Source: Phoronis ovalis (lineage: Eukaryota > Phoronida > Phoronidae). Taken from it: a stretch of DNA of 11,043 nt. Of this stretch, positions 1-7,766 are shown piece by piece (the stretch's first letter is position 1; each line of letters starts with the position of its first letter). The notes beneath the pieces are model-generated. The model had not been told where the DNA came from. It made no database searches and was given only the letters and a program-made list of their open reading frames with translations. Both the position numbers and the translations under genes were made by a program. Where the stretch lies: NCBI GenBank assembly GCA_028565635.1, contig JAOXYB010057012.1, forward strand, positions 1 through 11,043. Reading direction: 5' to 3'.

Positions 1-194
1 TGCTAAAAGGCTATCTAGTTACATTCAGATTTTCATCACTGCTATGAATTCTTTGAAGAGTATAGAACTGATGTCCAACATCTCTCCAACATTCAACATT
101 CTCAGCTGGGGGTACACTCTCGGAGTTGTTTACAACTCACCGAATGTCTAGTTTGAAGTGTATGTGGTATATTTTTATATGCTTTGTTTTACAG

Positions 195-312
195 TTAAGC
201 CTCTGAAAGGTGATCATTTAGCAAGAGCAATTGGTAGAATAGCAGGCAAGGGAGGAAAAACCAAATTTACAATAGAAAATGTTACAAAAACAAGAATTAT
301 TTTAGCAGATAC
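195..312 (+). CDS. PNO1: PNO1 exon carrying the KH-domain GKGG loop
   Basis: The exon is bounded by acceptor tttacag and donor gtaagt. Its first two bases complete a Val codon begun upstream; 38 full codons follow, and it ends with two bases of a Thr codon. It encodes the part of the KH fold with [14 protein letters not shown], which is the RNA-contacting turn in this family. The 5' flank (1-194) shows no coding signal I recognise and is read as intron. Confidence 0.95.
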
Positions 313-1462
313 GTAAGTTGTGTGTAACAGTTTCATTTGTCCTTGAACTAGTAATTAACTGAATATCGTCTAAGTTGCAGACTGTATTTTTAAAATTGAA
401 ACCTCTTCAACATATTGTTATTACTTTATAGTAAAACTTGTAAAGTACTGAATGTTGCATTTGTATGAGTAAAATATGGAGCATATACACAGTAGTGGGT
501 GGTAATGCTGCTTAGTTCTTGTTTTTTGACTCAACAAATTTTGATTGAAGTGGCTGTGATACAGAAACAATAACTGTTTCTAACAGTAAACAGAGCTATT
601 GTTATCCCATCACATGTTGATTCTCCGCTACTTTTAATATATCTGGCGAATGCAAAATATTGACATGATGCTCAGTTTTGTATTTGATTGATATGCTTGG
701 CAATCCAGTCAAACGAAAGTCTGGCTCATATTTTGTAACTGTGCATTTGTTATAGGAAAATACACATCCTTGGCTCATATCAAAATATAAGAATTGCAAG
801 AACATCGATATGCAACTTGATTTTGGGTAAGTTTTACTGTAATGTTAGAACAGTTTTGACCCAGGTTAGCTCAACTGGTATTGAGTCCGACATGTAATCG
901 AGAATTCCTGAGTCTGATTCTAATTATGCACCAAAAGTTCTTTCTGTGGGACCTTGTTTCTCAACAAGTCTGAAATGGGTACCGTTTCGGTTCACTCCGC
1001 GTGGTAAAATGATTACCTGCTAGGGTGTGATCTAAATTGTAAGTTTGATCAGTGTAAGCGATGACTTGTACGGCAACCTCGCTGTATACTCCATAGAGAG
1101 AGGAGATGGTTCTTGAGTGATCAGCCCCAAAAAGCAGGGTTAATTAATCATGTGAACTTTCATATGTTTTATCATATTAAGCCTTTGGCTGGTATTTCAA
1201 ATGAACAATTTATGCTGGCTTGAGTAGTCTAGCAGAACCTAATTGCTATAGGCTAATTAGACTGTTGTAAAGATATTAGTAACCATGGAAGGGTTAATCT
1301 GATAAAAAGATGAAGTCTACAAATTGATAAGTCACAAGTTCAAATTTTAGTTCAACGTTTAGAATTCCTGAACAATTCATTTTAATATTTTCAGGAAGTC
1401 CACCCTCTAAAGTATATGGTAATATGCGTGCAATTGCTTCAAGGTCAGCAGAACGATTTTAA
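195..1462 (+). CDS. PNO1: PNO1, 3' part of gene (last three coding exons)
   Basis: This is the C-terminal third of PNO1 (Dim2/Rrp20), the KH-domain RNA-binding protein that helps assemble the 40S ribosomal subunit and accompanies the NOB1 nuclease to the 3' end of 18S rRNA; that role is known for the family. The sequence shows three exons, 195-312, 756-826 and 1395-1462. They join in one frame across two GT-AG introns of 443 and 568 bp and give about 84 residues ending in TAA. Recognisable blocks are [20 protein letters not shown] (KH GxGG-type loop), [32 protein letters not shown] and [20 protein letters not shown]. They match the animal PNO1 C-terminus nearly residue for residue. Exon 195-312 enters with one codon base already supplied, so the N-terminal exons lie left of the window. 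The gene converges tail to tail with the GPCR. Identity is very secure. Confidence 0.96.
756..826 (+). CDS. PNO1: PNO1 penultimate coding exon
   Basis: This 71-bp exon lies between acceptor ttatag and donor gtaagt. It finishes the split Thr codon, encodes [20 protein letters not shown] and then LIL, and ends with the first base of a Gly codon. The homologous human segment reads HILGSFQNIKMARTAICNLI, so only a few conservative changes separate them. Confidence 0.95.
860..1150 (+). mobile_element. tRNA-derived SINE in PNO1 intron (approximate ends)
   Basis: Bases 867-878 (TAGCTCAACTGG) match the RNA polymerase III A-box consensus TRGCNNARYNGG exactly. A degraded B-box (AGTCTGATTCT, 911-921; consensus GGTTCGANTCC) follows at tRNA-like spacing. 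The sequence starting about seven bases before the A-box aligns with a tRNA 5' end. A body of relatively GC-rich sequence unlike the intron continues to about 1150, and its 3' limit is not visible. Such a head-plus-body layout is typical of invertebrate tRNA SINEs. It cannot be a functional tRNA, since no acceptor stem is formed and the B-box is mutated. Confidence 0.7.
1395..1462 (+). CDS. PNO1: PNO1 terminal coding exon and stop
   Basis: Acceptor atattttcag is followed by GA, completing Gly, then [21 protein letters not shown] and TAA at 1460-1462. The final residues are the invariant C-terminal signature of PNO1, which ends in a similar RSADRF in vertebrates. Confidence 0.96.
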
Positions 1463-1890
1463 AGATTGTAGAGAAAACAGGATAGATATTGTGATAATAC
1501 CTTATCTATACATAGTGAATGCCAGCAATGTTTTTGACTGGAATTAGACTTACTAGTAAAAGAATATGAAACGACACTTAATACATAGTGACCACCTTGC
1601 ATATTGAATTTGTTGTGGTTAATACCACCTATAGTGGTGTAATGCTGAACCTTATATATGCAGTAAAGCATGGTTATAATTTGATTTTTGAAAAACAGGA
1701 AAAGCTTACATCTATGTTTACATTCATTTGGAGACTACAATATTGATTATGATAATATGATTACAGAAGACTGTTCAAGTCTGTGGATTAATTTAAGTGA
1801 TATTCTAATGCAAAACGTTGCAATAAAGTCACATATGAAGTATCAATAATGAATGGGCTTTGCAATAAAAAAAAAACTATTGCAATTTAA
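1463..1890 (+). other. Likely PNO1 3' UTR with polyadenylation signals
   Basis: No coding sequence is recognised after the PNO1 stop. Canonical AATAAA hexamers occur at 1822-1827 and 1864-1869, the second running into an A-tract. Either could direct 3' end formation. The extent of the UTR is inferred. Confidence 0.5.
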
Positions 1891-2265
1891 TCCTTATCAT
1901 TTTCATTTAAGCATGGGAGTTTTGGAAGCTAATTTGTTTTCTGGAAGTTGGCTCTGTACCTGTTTAAGAACAAACTGTAGTTTGCAAACTAATGTTGCAT
2001 AATTATTTATTATGTTAATAGTACATGTACACTATACATTTTAGTTATTTAATGATTAATTTTACCCAAGAGAAAACTTGAGTAGTTGAGCAGTAAGCCA
2101 ATTATTTCTCACCTAATGAGACTTGGGAATTATAGAGAACTATCCATAAAAATAACTCAGATTTACATATTTCGCTACTTTGAATTTTTCCTGCCCTAAG
2201 ACAGGCTTTCTTATTTGTAAAATTGTTTTCTTTATCCTCAACATTTTATACAAATATGTATAGTT
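1891..2265. other. Intergenic, nothing recognised
   Basis: AT-rich sequence without an open frame or a repeat I recognise. A short stretch near 2208-2235 faintly resembles the reverse complement of the GPCR helix-8 region (3450-3475) and could be a further remnant of the adjacent pseudogene, but at this base composition the match may be chance. Confidence 0.4.
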
Positions 2266-2740
2266 ATATTACCCAAGTGCAAATATGGAAATTGTCCTAG
2301 CAGTAACCAATACATAAAGATGGCTACCATTGCCATTAGCATTTGATTTATACAATGGATTATAGTTGCGTGTGGCTATTTGAACAGAACCTATTGTCAG
2401 TTGTGACGTTTTTCATAAAAAAATTATAACCACCTTTGAACAAAGGTTATGATAACGCCTGATATGATATATTTTATCACCAAAATCACTACAGCGTGCG
2501 GTAAAAAATCGGAAATTATTCATCAGGCAGTCTTTCTGCCGCACACATGTACCCTAGTACAAATCATCAGGCAGTCATTCTCCCGCACACATGTACCCTA
2601 GTACAAACTCGTCCGAGCTTTAAGTCGTCAAATTGCCAGGGAAAGAAATGCCATAATAGCAATATCCCGAAAGATTACAAACACGTTTACGAAATACCGG
2701 TCGACTGTACTGCTTACGCATTGTAAAAACGAATACACGG
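2266..2740 (-). pseudogene. Decayed tandem duplicate of the neighbouring neuropeptide GPCR
   Basis: This block aligns collinearly, on the same strand, with positions about 3590-4055 of the intact GPCR at 3259-4401. Matching landmarks are ACATAAAGA-GGCTACCATTGC (2312-2333 against 3627-3648; TM6 region), TTGTGAC-TTTTTC (ICL3), GTATGATATATT-like sequence (TM5), ACATGTACC-TAGTAC (extracellular loop 2), AAATTGCCAGGG (TM4), TCGACTG (the Val-Asp-Arg-Tyr-Phe codons at the cytoplasmic end of TM3) and CGAATACAC. Relative to the intact gene it lacks roughly 38 bp around intracellular loop 2, has a 44-bp duplication (2521-2608) and carries many small indels, so no long frame survives. TM1-TM2 and TM7 plus the tail were not recognised. 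Tandem orientation and proximity suggest local duplication of the GPCR followed by loss of one copy. Confidence 0.9.
2521..2608. repeat. 44-bp tandem duplication inside the GPCR pseudogene
   Basis: Two copies of 44 bp, 2521-2564 and 2565-2608, each begin CATCAGGCAGTC and contain CCGCACACATGTACCCTAGT. They differ at only a few positions. The intact GPCR has a single equivalent segment (about 3840-3875, extracellular loop 2), so the duplication arose in the pseudogene lineage. Confidence 0.9.
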
Positions 2741-3258
2741 GGTGCATAATTTCTTTCTTTCGACAATTTGAGATTCCATTATTAGCACATGTTCAGAAAA
2801 CCTGTCCGTAAGCTCTAAAGGCTTCATATCTGTCAACATTGTTATTTGTCCACTTAAAATCTGTTTGCGTACCTCCTTCATTATCATTCTTTGTTATATC
2901 TTTCCAAAATAATGTACTGCTCGTCCAAAGTACTTATATTTCTAAGTATATATAATAACCTTCTATTCTAGTGAGAGTGTATATCCAGAATATATTTTCC
3001 GAATGAATCAGTCAATTGTCTGTATATGACATGCATGTTCCATTCTCAACGGATGTCATAACCAGTCATTTGTGAAAATCTATTCCTAAAGGCAATAGCC
3101 TAATCTAGACAGAAGAACTGGTTGTTTTTCAAGTCAGAAAAGCAACAAACAGTCCATAACTGTACCAACTTGTAGGATAAACAGCTAGTATATTAGGAGT
3201 CAAAGCAAGTCCTTTCGGCAATGGTTTCGGTGCTCGCCAAACGTGTTACTCCGGGATG
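2741..3258. other. Spacer between GPCR pseudogene and GPCR stop
   Basis: No open frame or family-level similarity is recognised. On the - strand this is downstream of the GPCR stop and probably includes its 3' UTR. No AATAAA on the - strand (TTTATT on +) was spotted close to the stop. Confidence 0.4.
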
Positions 3259-4401
3259 TTACTTCTTGTTTCTACGCTCAGTTTCTGAATTTACCCTAGG
3301 TAACTGTACAAGTTCTGAGCCAGCAATTTTATAAATACTAGAACACTCCTCATCGAGTCCATGGGTTCTGTTAGAAGCAACGTGCGTTGTTCTTTGAATA
3401 TTTTCCGTAGTTTCCATTCTTCGAAATAAACATGGAATTATTTGAACAAATTCTTTGTAAAAATTGTCGTTCATGAACGCGTATAAGAATGGATTATAAA
3501 TAGTTGAAGACATAGCAATAATATGTACAATTAGAAATGCTAAGTTCAGATACAGAAATTGTTCCAAGTCCTCCTGATTGTGATATTCAATTACTAAGTG
3601 AAAAATATGTAGCGGTAGCCAGCAGCACATAAAGACGGCTACCATTGCAACTAGCATTTGATTTCTTCTACGTATTTCTAGTTCCTTATGTTCTCTGTTT
3701 CGTGTTCCTACTTTCTTTTGTGACATTTTTCTTAAAAATAATATTACAGCCGTATAACAAAAGGTTATAATTATACATGGTATGATATATTGTAAAACCA
3801 AAATTACTGCCGTAAAAAGTCGAGATGATTCGCCGAGTGGCCATTCTTCATCACATATGTACCATTGTACGATTTTGTCCCACTTAAGTCGTTTGTAAAT
3901 TGCCAGAGGGAGTGATGCCAAAATGGCAATTGCCCAAATCCCGAAAATTAGCAAAAGACATAGGCGGATTTGGATTCTTGATTTGAACGGGTGAACAATC
4001 ACAAAATACCTATCGACTGCAATTGCAATTGATGTTAGAGTAGACACGAATACACCAATACTGAGAATCATAGGCAACATATGGCATAATATTTCTCCAA
4101 ATGGCCACGATTTTGAAAATGTAGCAAGTGGTGTAAACGGAACGGCCATCAAGCATAGCATAATATCACTAACCGCTAAATTTGCTATAAATACGTTTGT
4201 TATCGTCTGCATGGCTTTATTTCGGACGACGACAAATATAACCAAAAAATTTCCTCCTACTCCTAATATAAATATGGTTACATACAGAGTTATAAAAATT
4301 ATCTGCAACCATGACTGGTCGATGACATCAGCAAGGATGCCAGTCCCATTTTGTGAGTTTGTTAAGTTGTTACCATATGGTGAATAAGTCATTTTCACCA
4401 T
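3259..4401 (-). CDS. Class A neuropeptide GPCR, NPY/NPF/sNPF-PrRP receptor-like
   Basis: A 380-residue, seven-helix rhodopsin-family receptor for a peptide ligand, expected at the plasma membrane and coupled to G proteins. Visible landmarks: N-glycosylation sequons N12LT and N18GT; TM1 with GN at 50-51; TM2 NLAVSD, D79; TM3 Cys106, paired with ECL2 Cys183; DRY at 130-132 followed by FVIVHPF; TM4 Trp156; ECL2 CDEEWP at 183-188; TM5 Pro208; a basic ICL3 (222-248); TM6 CCWLP at 259-263; TM7 NPFLY at 303-307; helix-8 Cys324, a possible palmitoylation site; Ser/Thr-rich tail. VFIANLAVSD, FVSTLTSIAIAVDRYFVIVH and the WP after the ECL2 Cys are typical of the NPY/NPF/short-NPF/PrRP receptor group; the exact ligand cannot be fixed. 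The whole protein lies in one exon. An in-frame TGA directly precedes the first ATG, so this frame cannot be extended upstream without splicing. Met4 has a slightly better context (A at -3) and could be used instead. Confidence 0.94.
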   Translation of the reverse strand: MVKMTYSPYGNNLTNSQNGTGILADVIDQSWLQIIFITLYVTIFILGVGGNFLVIFVVVRNKAMQTITNVFIANLAVSDIMLCLMAVPFTPLATFSKSWPFGEILCHMLPMILSIGVFVSTLTSIAIAVDRYFVIVHPFKSRIQIRLCLLLIFGIWAIAILASLPLAIYKRLKWDKIVQWYICDEEWPLGESSRLFTAVILVLQYIIPCIIITFCYTAVILFLRKMSQKKVGTRNREHKELEIRRRNQMLVAMVAVFMCCWLPLHIFHLVIEYHNQEDLEQFLYLNLAFLIVHIIAMSSTIYNPFLYAFMNDNFYKEFVQIIPCLFRRMETTENIQRTTHVASNRTHGLDEECSSIYKIAGSELVQLPRVNSETERRNKK

Positions 4402-4896
4402 TCAATGATGATTGTTGTAGATTTTAATCAGACTTCCGTGATTTTAGATGACAACTTTCTCAAAATGGTAACCGATTTCGCATCTTCAGCAAACTTATAA
4501 AGGCATCGGTGCTTCTGTCAGTGGTCACAACTTGATACTGACCTTCCTTTTTTTACAAATCAATTGCTTTTCTTTGGGTTTTCCACAAAATATGAACGCC
4601 AAATATCAGAAAATTCGAGCGTTTTTACATACAGAAGCAATGATAGCGGTTATTCGTACCGTGTGCGTGTATAAAATCAAATTTTTAGACTAAATTGAGA
4701 TCATCTGTACATATCACAATAATCAATGAACATCCATTACGTGTAGGTCTAGCATATTTATGTACTAGACTCTAGTATTTAGTTTTCATTATTCAGATTA
4801 GAGTTAGTTGGCAATGCACCTGCTGCAGTGTGCGTACTTCTATTTAAAACACGAGGATACTTTAATGTTTTTGTATATAACATACTAAAGTATATT
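4402..4896 (-). promoter_or_regulatory. Probable 5' UTR and upstream region of the GPCR
   Basis: No coding sequence is recognised here. On the - strand TTTATAAG, a TATA-like octamer, sits at about 4494-4501, roughly 95 bp before the GPCR start codon, which would place a transcription start near 4465. In AT-rich DNA such a match is weak evidence, and the promoter assignment is inference from position. Confidence 0.25.
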
Positions 4897-5369
4897 CCCC
4901 GGGGGGGGGGGCACTTCCCATATCGGTCTATATATACATGTTCCGCCCTTCAGGGTCGCTTTTTTGGGCTACCAGGATATTTCAGGGTGGGTATTTTGAC
5001 TTCTGGGATATTTCAGGGTGGGTATTTGACGTCAAGGGGATACTTCAGGTGGGTTTTTCAAATTTATTTTAGAGTGGCACAGTTGCCAACTGTCACGCAT
5101 TTCGGTCAAAATAATTTTATTGGAGATTTTGATCGTCCACATCGTTTAAAGGAGACGTTCCGTCCCTTATTTGGACATATAAGAGTACGATAGAAGTGAA
5201 CATTACCTTTTTTTTGCTTGTCAATTTTTTCTGGCAGCATGGAGACGATTTTTGGGGCCAAGATATTTCAGGGTAGGTATTTTGTCAATTCCGGGGATAT
5301 TTCAGGGTCAGGGTTTGGACCCCTGGGCCTCACACCCCTACCTCATATAAAAGAGAGTGCCCCCCGGGT
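4897..5369. mobile_element. Non-autonomous element with CCCGGGGGGCACT terminal inverted repeats
   Basis: The left end reads CCCC, eleven G, then CACTTCCC (4897-4919). The right end reads AGTGCCCCCCGGG (5356-5368), the inverse of CCCGGGGGGCACT. Flanks show near-identical 8-mers, GTATATTC on the left and GTGTATTC on the right, compatible with a target-site duplication whose edge is ambiguous within the C/G run. The interior carries five copies of a roughly 31-34-bp sub-repeat built on GATATTTCAGGGTGGGTATT (near 4976, 5007, 5039, 5262 and 5296). No transposase is present. Open frames across it (4828-5193, 5218-5403) follow the repeat, match nothing and are not genes. I recall similar GGGGGGCACTTCCCAT-ended repeats in marine invertebrate genomes but cannot name the family. 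Confidence 0.75.
4975..5315 (+). repeat. GATATTTCAGGGTGGGTATT sub-repeats inside the element
   Basis: Three copies are adjacent (starting near 4976, 5007 and 5039). Two more (near 5262 and 5296) follow after about 190 bp of unrelated interior. The units share GGGATATTTCAGGGT-GGTAT and drift in spacing between 31 and 34 bp. Confidence 0.75.
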
Positions 5370-5637
5370 GTATTCCTACTGTGTCACCCTGAGAATCGCA
5401 TGATATTTTTAATAATTTAGTGGAGAAATATTTATACATTTTTTTATCAGCATATGAGGGATATAATATCTAACTTCATAATATTCGAATGTGCCATTTT
5501 TAAGGAAAATTCTTTTTAGCAGATCACTGCTGCATTCATTTGCCAACGATAAACGCTCGAAATCGCCCTACACGTACGGATGCATTTGGCTCAAGCTACT
5601 CGTTTGATCTTCAAGTTATTAAAATGCGACCCTGTGA
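5370..5637. other. Spacer between two mobile elements, nothing recognised
   Basis: AT-rich, with no open frame of note and no repeat recognised. It separates the G-run element from the foldback element. Confidence 0.4.
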
Positions 5638-5879
5638 TATAGTAGTATTTCGTTTGTGATGTCGCATTTTATAATGAGGACATGAGTTGTCCAGCAAAGG
5701 CATTACCGCAATTAGCTTAAACCGCAGTAGAACGCGAACGCTTTATGATGATAATGGTGTAGATTTAAATTTTCACATAGATTCTCGCTGCGGTTCAAGC
5801 TAATAATGCAGTAATGCCTTTTCTGCATAACTTATGTCCTCATTACAAAATGTGACGTCACAAACGAAATACCGGTATA
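5638..5879. mobile_element. Foldback MITE, ~242 bp, with ~98-bp imperfect arms
   Basis: The left arm (5638 to about 5735) and the reverse complement of the right arm (about 5779-5879) align over almost their full length. Both begin TATA, then reach GTATTTCGTTTGTGA, CGTCGCATTTT or its variant, TAATGAGGACAT, AAAGGCATTAC, AGCTT and ACCGCAG. A spacer of about 45 bp separates the arms. The outer TA at each end fits a TA target-site duplication, as in mariner/Tc1-type MITEs, but the superfamily is inference. A full-length transcript would fold into one long hairpin. No protein is encoded; the open frame 5858-6043 on the - strand only clips its right end. Confidence 0.85.
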
Positions 5880-6009
5880 CCGAACGGACCGAAGAGTCGC
5901 ATTTCGTTGCAAACAATAATAAGGTATTTATCAAAAGATCGAATTGGAACTCCGCATACGTCCCTCGGGTGACTCAATGCATCTATTAATGAACTTTCAG
6001 ATTTATTAC

Positions 6010-6196
6010 GTGAATGCAATAACTCCACTATCATGAATAACAAATCTCATGACATCCATTGTGATGGCTTCTATATTTTTGTACGAATTAATCCTAACTT
6101 TTCTCATGATTGACGTTTTTACAGCAGCTTCGATTTCGAAACGCCTGTTGTTTGGGTCGTGCACTCTCCAAGAAATGCTTATCATAAAGACTGAGG
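6010..6196 (-). CDS. Possible orphan internal exon, function unknown
   Basis: On the - strand a polypyrimidine-type acceptor (TTTATTTTAG) precedes an open segment of 187 bp that ends at a possible donor (CAC|GTAATA). The open frame contains ISISWRVHDPNNRRFEIEAA and continues about 62 codons in all. I recognise no family. Its entry phase does not match the exit phase of the nicotinic exon at 8156-8265, and in the matching phase a TAG stops it after about 34 codons, so it is not a straightforward next exon of that gene. It may be chance. Confidence 0.2.
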
Positions 6197-6235
6197 CTAA
6201 AATAAACATATTAGATGTCAATTAAGGTGGATCAT

Positions 6236-7134
6236 TTTTCGTTTTCTTATTCAATAAGGAAAAAGGAGCTATCTCCTTGTTTGATTGAGAGAATACCTTA
6301 TTTCCTAGCTTTTTCCTTATTCGATTTTGATCCGAATAAGAAAGAATGAAACATTTCCTATTCCTTATTCGATTTCATTTCGAATAATGAAAAAAGGAAC
6401 AATTTCGTTTTTCAATATTCGATTTTAATTCGAACAAGGAACCATTCCTTATTCGATCCTTCGTTCGAATATGGAAAAAAAAACATTGATGGAAAAATCA
6501 AACAAGGAAAAAGAAAACGGTTCCTATTTCCTTATTCAAATCAAAATTGAATAAGGAAAAGATTGTTTTTTCCTTATTCGACTCGACATTGAGGTTCAAA
6601 TGAGTTTCGAGTCTAGTTTGAGTCTCAGAATCCCAATTTTGAGTCGAATAAGGAAAAAGGTAATATATCCGTTAACTTTTTTCGTTTATTTTCCTTGTTT
6701 ATGAAGCGAATAAGAAAAGGGAGCTATTTCCTTATTCACTTTTGATTTGAAGAAGAAAAAAGGAACTATATCCTTTTCGATTTTTTTATCTGAATAAGGA
6801 AAAAGGAGGTATTTGCTTTTTCCTTATTTGATTATTCATTTTGAATAAGGAAAAAGGAAACCTTTTCTTTTTTATTCAAACAGTGGGTTTTTAATAAGGA
6901 AAAGGAGGTACTTCGTTTTTATATATTCAATTTTGTTTCAATAATGAAAAAGGTATTATTTCCTAATTCATTTTTAATCTGAATAAGGAAAAATGACATA
7001 AAATCGAAATTGTTTCTTATTGAAAGGAAATGGTCACTTTTTCCTTATTTAAATACCGGTTTTGCATAAGGAAGAAATAATTTCCTTATTCACTTTCAAT
7101 CTGAATAAGGAGGTATTTCCCAGTAAAGAGGAAT
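6236..7134. repeat. Hairpin satellite: array of AAGGAAAAAGGA / TTTTCCTTATTCGA inverted repeats, block 1
   Basis: About 900 bp built from TTTTCCTTATTCGATTTT followed after a few bases by AATCGAATAAGGAAAAAGGA. Each unit is itself an inverted repeat, so the motif reads the same on both strands. Spacing between successive TCGATTTT motifs is irregular (48, 50 and 34 bp for the first ones). A clear example has perfect 13-bp arms, TTTCCTTATTCAA (6527-6539) and TTGAATAAGGAAA (6547-6559), around a 7-bp loop. Linkers often read GGAGCTATTTCC or GGAACNATTTCC. It is not a simple microsatellite, because unit cores vary while arms co-vary. Confidence 0.9.
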
Positions 7135-7370
7135 GGAGATAAAGTTTAACCAGCATAACAATTGTAGGTTGGATCTATGATAAATAAGAGGCGTGTGAAT
7201 TCTAAATAAATATAGTAATAAATGAGAAAAAATAGAAACACCTTGACCAGATAAAATTGACGTTTCTGTTTATTAAAAACTTTCTTCAGATTCCATTACT
7301 ATTAGCTATTATTTTAGTTACTATTATTATTTTAGCTATTTCTCTTTAATCTATTTGATTTTTTTAAAGG
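7135..7370. other. Non-repeat island within the hairpin satellite
   Basis: Ordinary AT-rich sequence interrupts the array. It holds a small degenerate TTAGCTATTATTTTAGTTAC-type tandem near 7300-7345 and nothing coding. Confidence 0.5.
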
Positions 7371-7766
7371 AAAACATAACCATTTCCTTTTTCTTTATTC
7401 TATTCTTTATCTGAAGAAGGAAAAGGGGACCATTTTCATTTTCCTTATTTAAATGTTGGACATGAATAAGGAAAAATTAGCTATATCCTTTTCCTTGTTT
7501 CCTTTTTACTGATTCATTTTTTTTACCTGACTTCGTCTTAAAGGAAAAAGGAAATAGCTCCTTTTTCCCTATCCAGATAAAAATCGAACAAGGAATTATT
7601 TCCTTTTTACTTATTCGATTTTTATCCTGACTTCCAGTTAAAATTGAATAAGGAAAAAGGAAATAGCTCCTCTTTCCTTGTTAAGATAAAAAAAATCAAA
7701 AAGGAAATGGTTCTTTTTTCCTTACTTGGCTAAAATGGAATATGAAAAACTAACTAACTCCTTTTT
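7371..7766. repeat. Hairpin satellite, block 2
   Basis: The same AAGGAAAAAGGA / TCCTTATTCGATTTTTATC units resume with greater divergence, including GACTTCGTCTTAAAGG and GACTTCCAGTTAAAATTG spacers at two sites (about 7530 and 7630) that look like copies of one longer unit. It ends near 7766 in diverged TCCTTTTTAAAG sequence. Confidence 0.85.

Noticed and set aside
602-805. - strand 67-residue open frame
   Set aside because: It overlaps the secure PNO1 exon 756-826 on the other strand and has no recognisable similarity.
860-931. A functional tRNA gene
   Set aside because: The A-box is perfect, but the B-box is mutated, no acceptor stem pairs, and extra body sequence follows, fitting a SINE.
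1459-1671. - strand 70-residue open frame
   Set aside because: It lies antisense in the PNO1 3' UTR, with no family features; likely chance.
4828-5403. Two + strand open frames (4828-5193 and 5218-5403) as genes
   Set aside because: They run through the G-run mobile element; their Gly/Phe-rich repeats translate the GATATTTCAGGGTGGGTATT sub-repeats and show no domain.
5858-6043. - strand 61-residue open frame
   Set aside because: It starts outside and ends within the right arm of the MITE and shows no recognisable domain.
6010-6196. Exon 5 of the nicotinic-type subunit
   Set aside because: In the required phase the frame stops after about 34 codons, and no loop-B or Trp-x-Pro-Pro features appear in any frame.
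6236-7766. A CRISPR array or simple microsatellite
   Set aside because: The context is eukaryotic, units are not regularly spaced, and there are no unique spacers; the units are inverted repeats rather than a short direct period.
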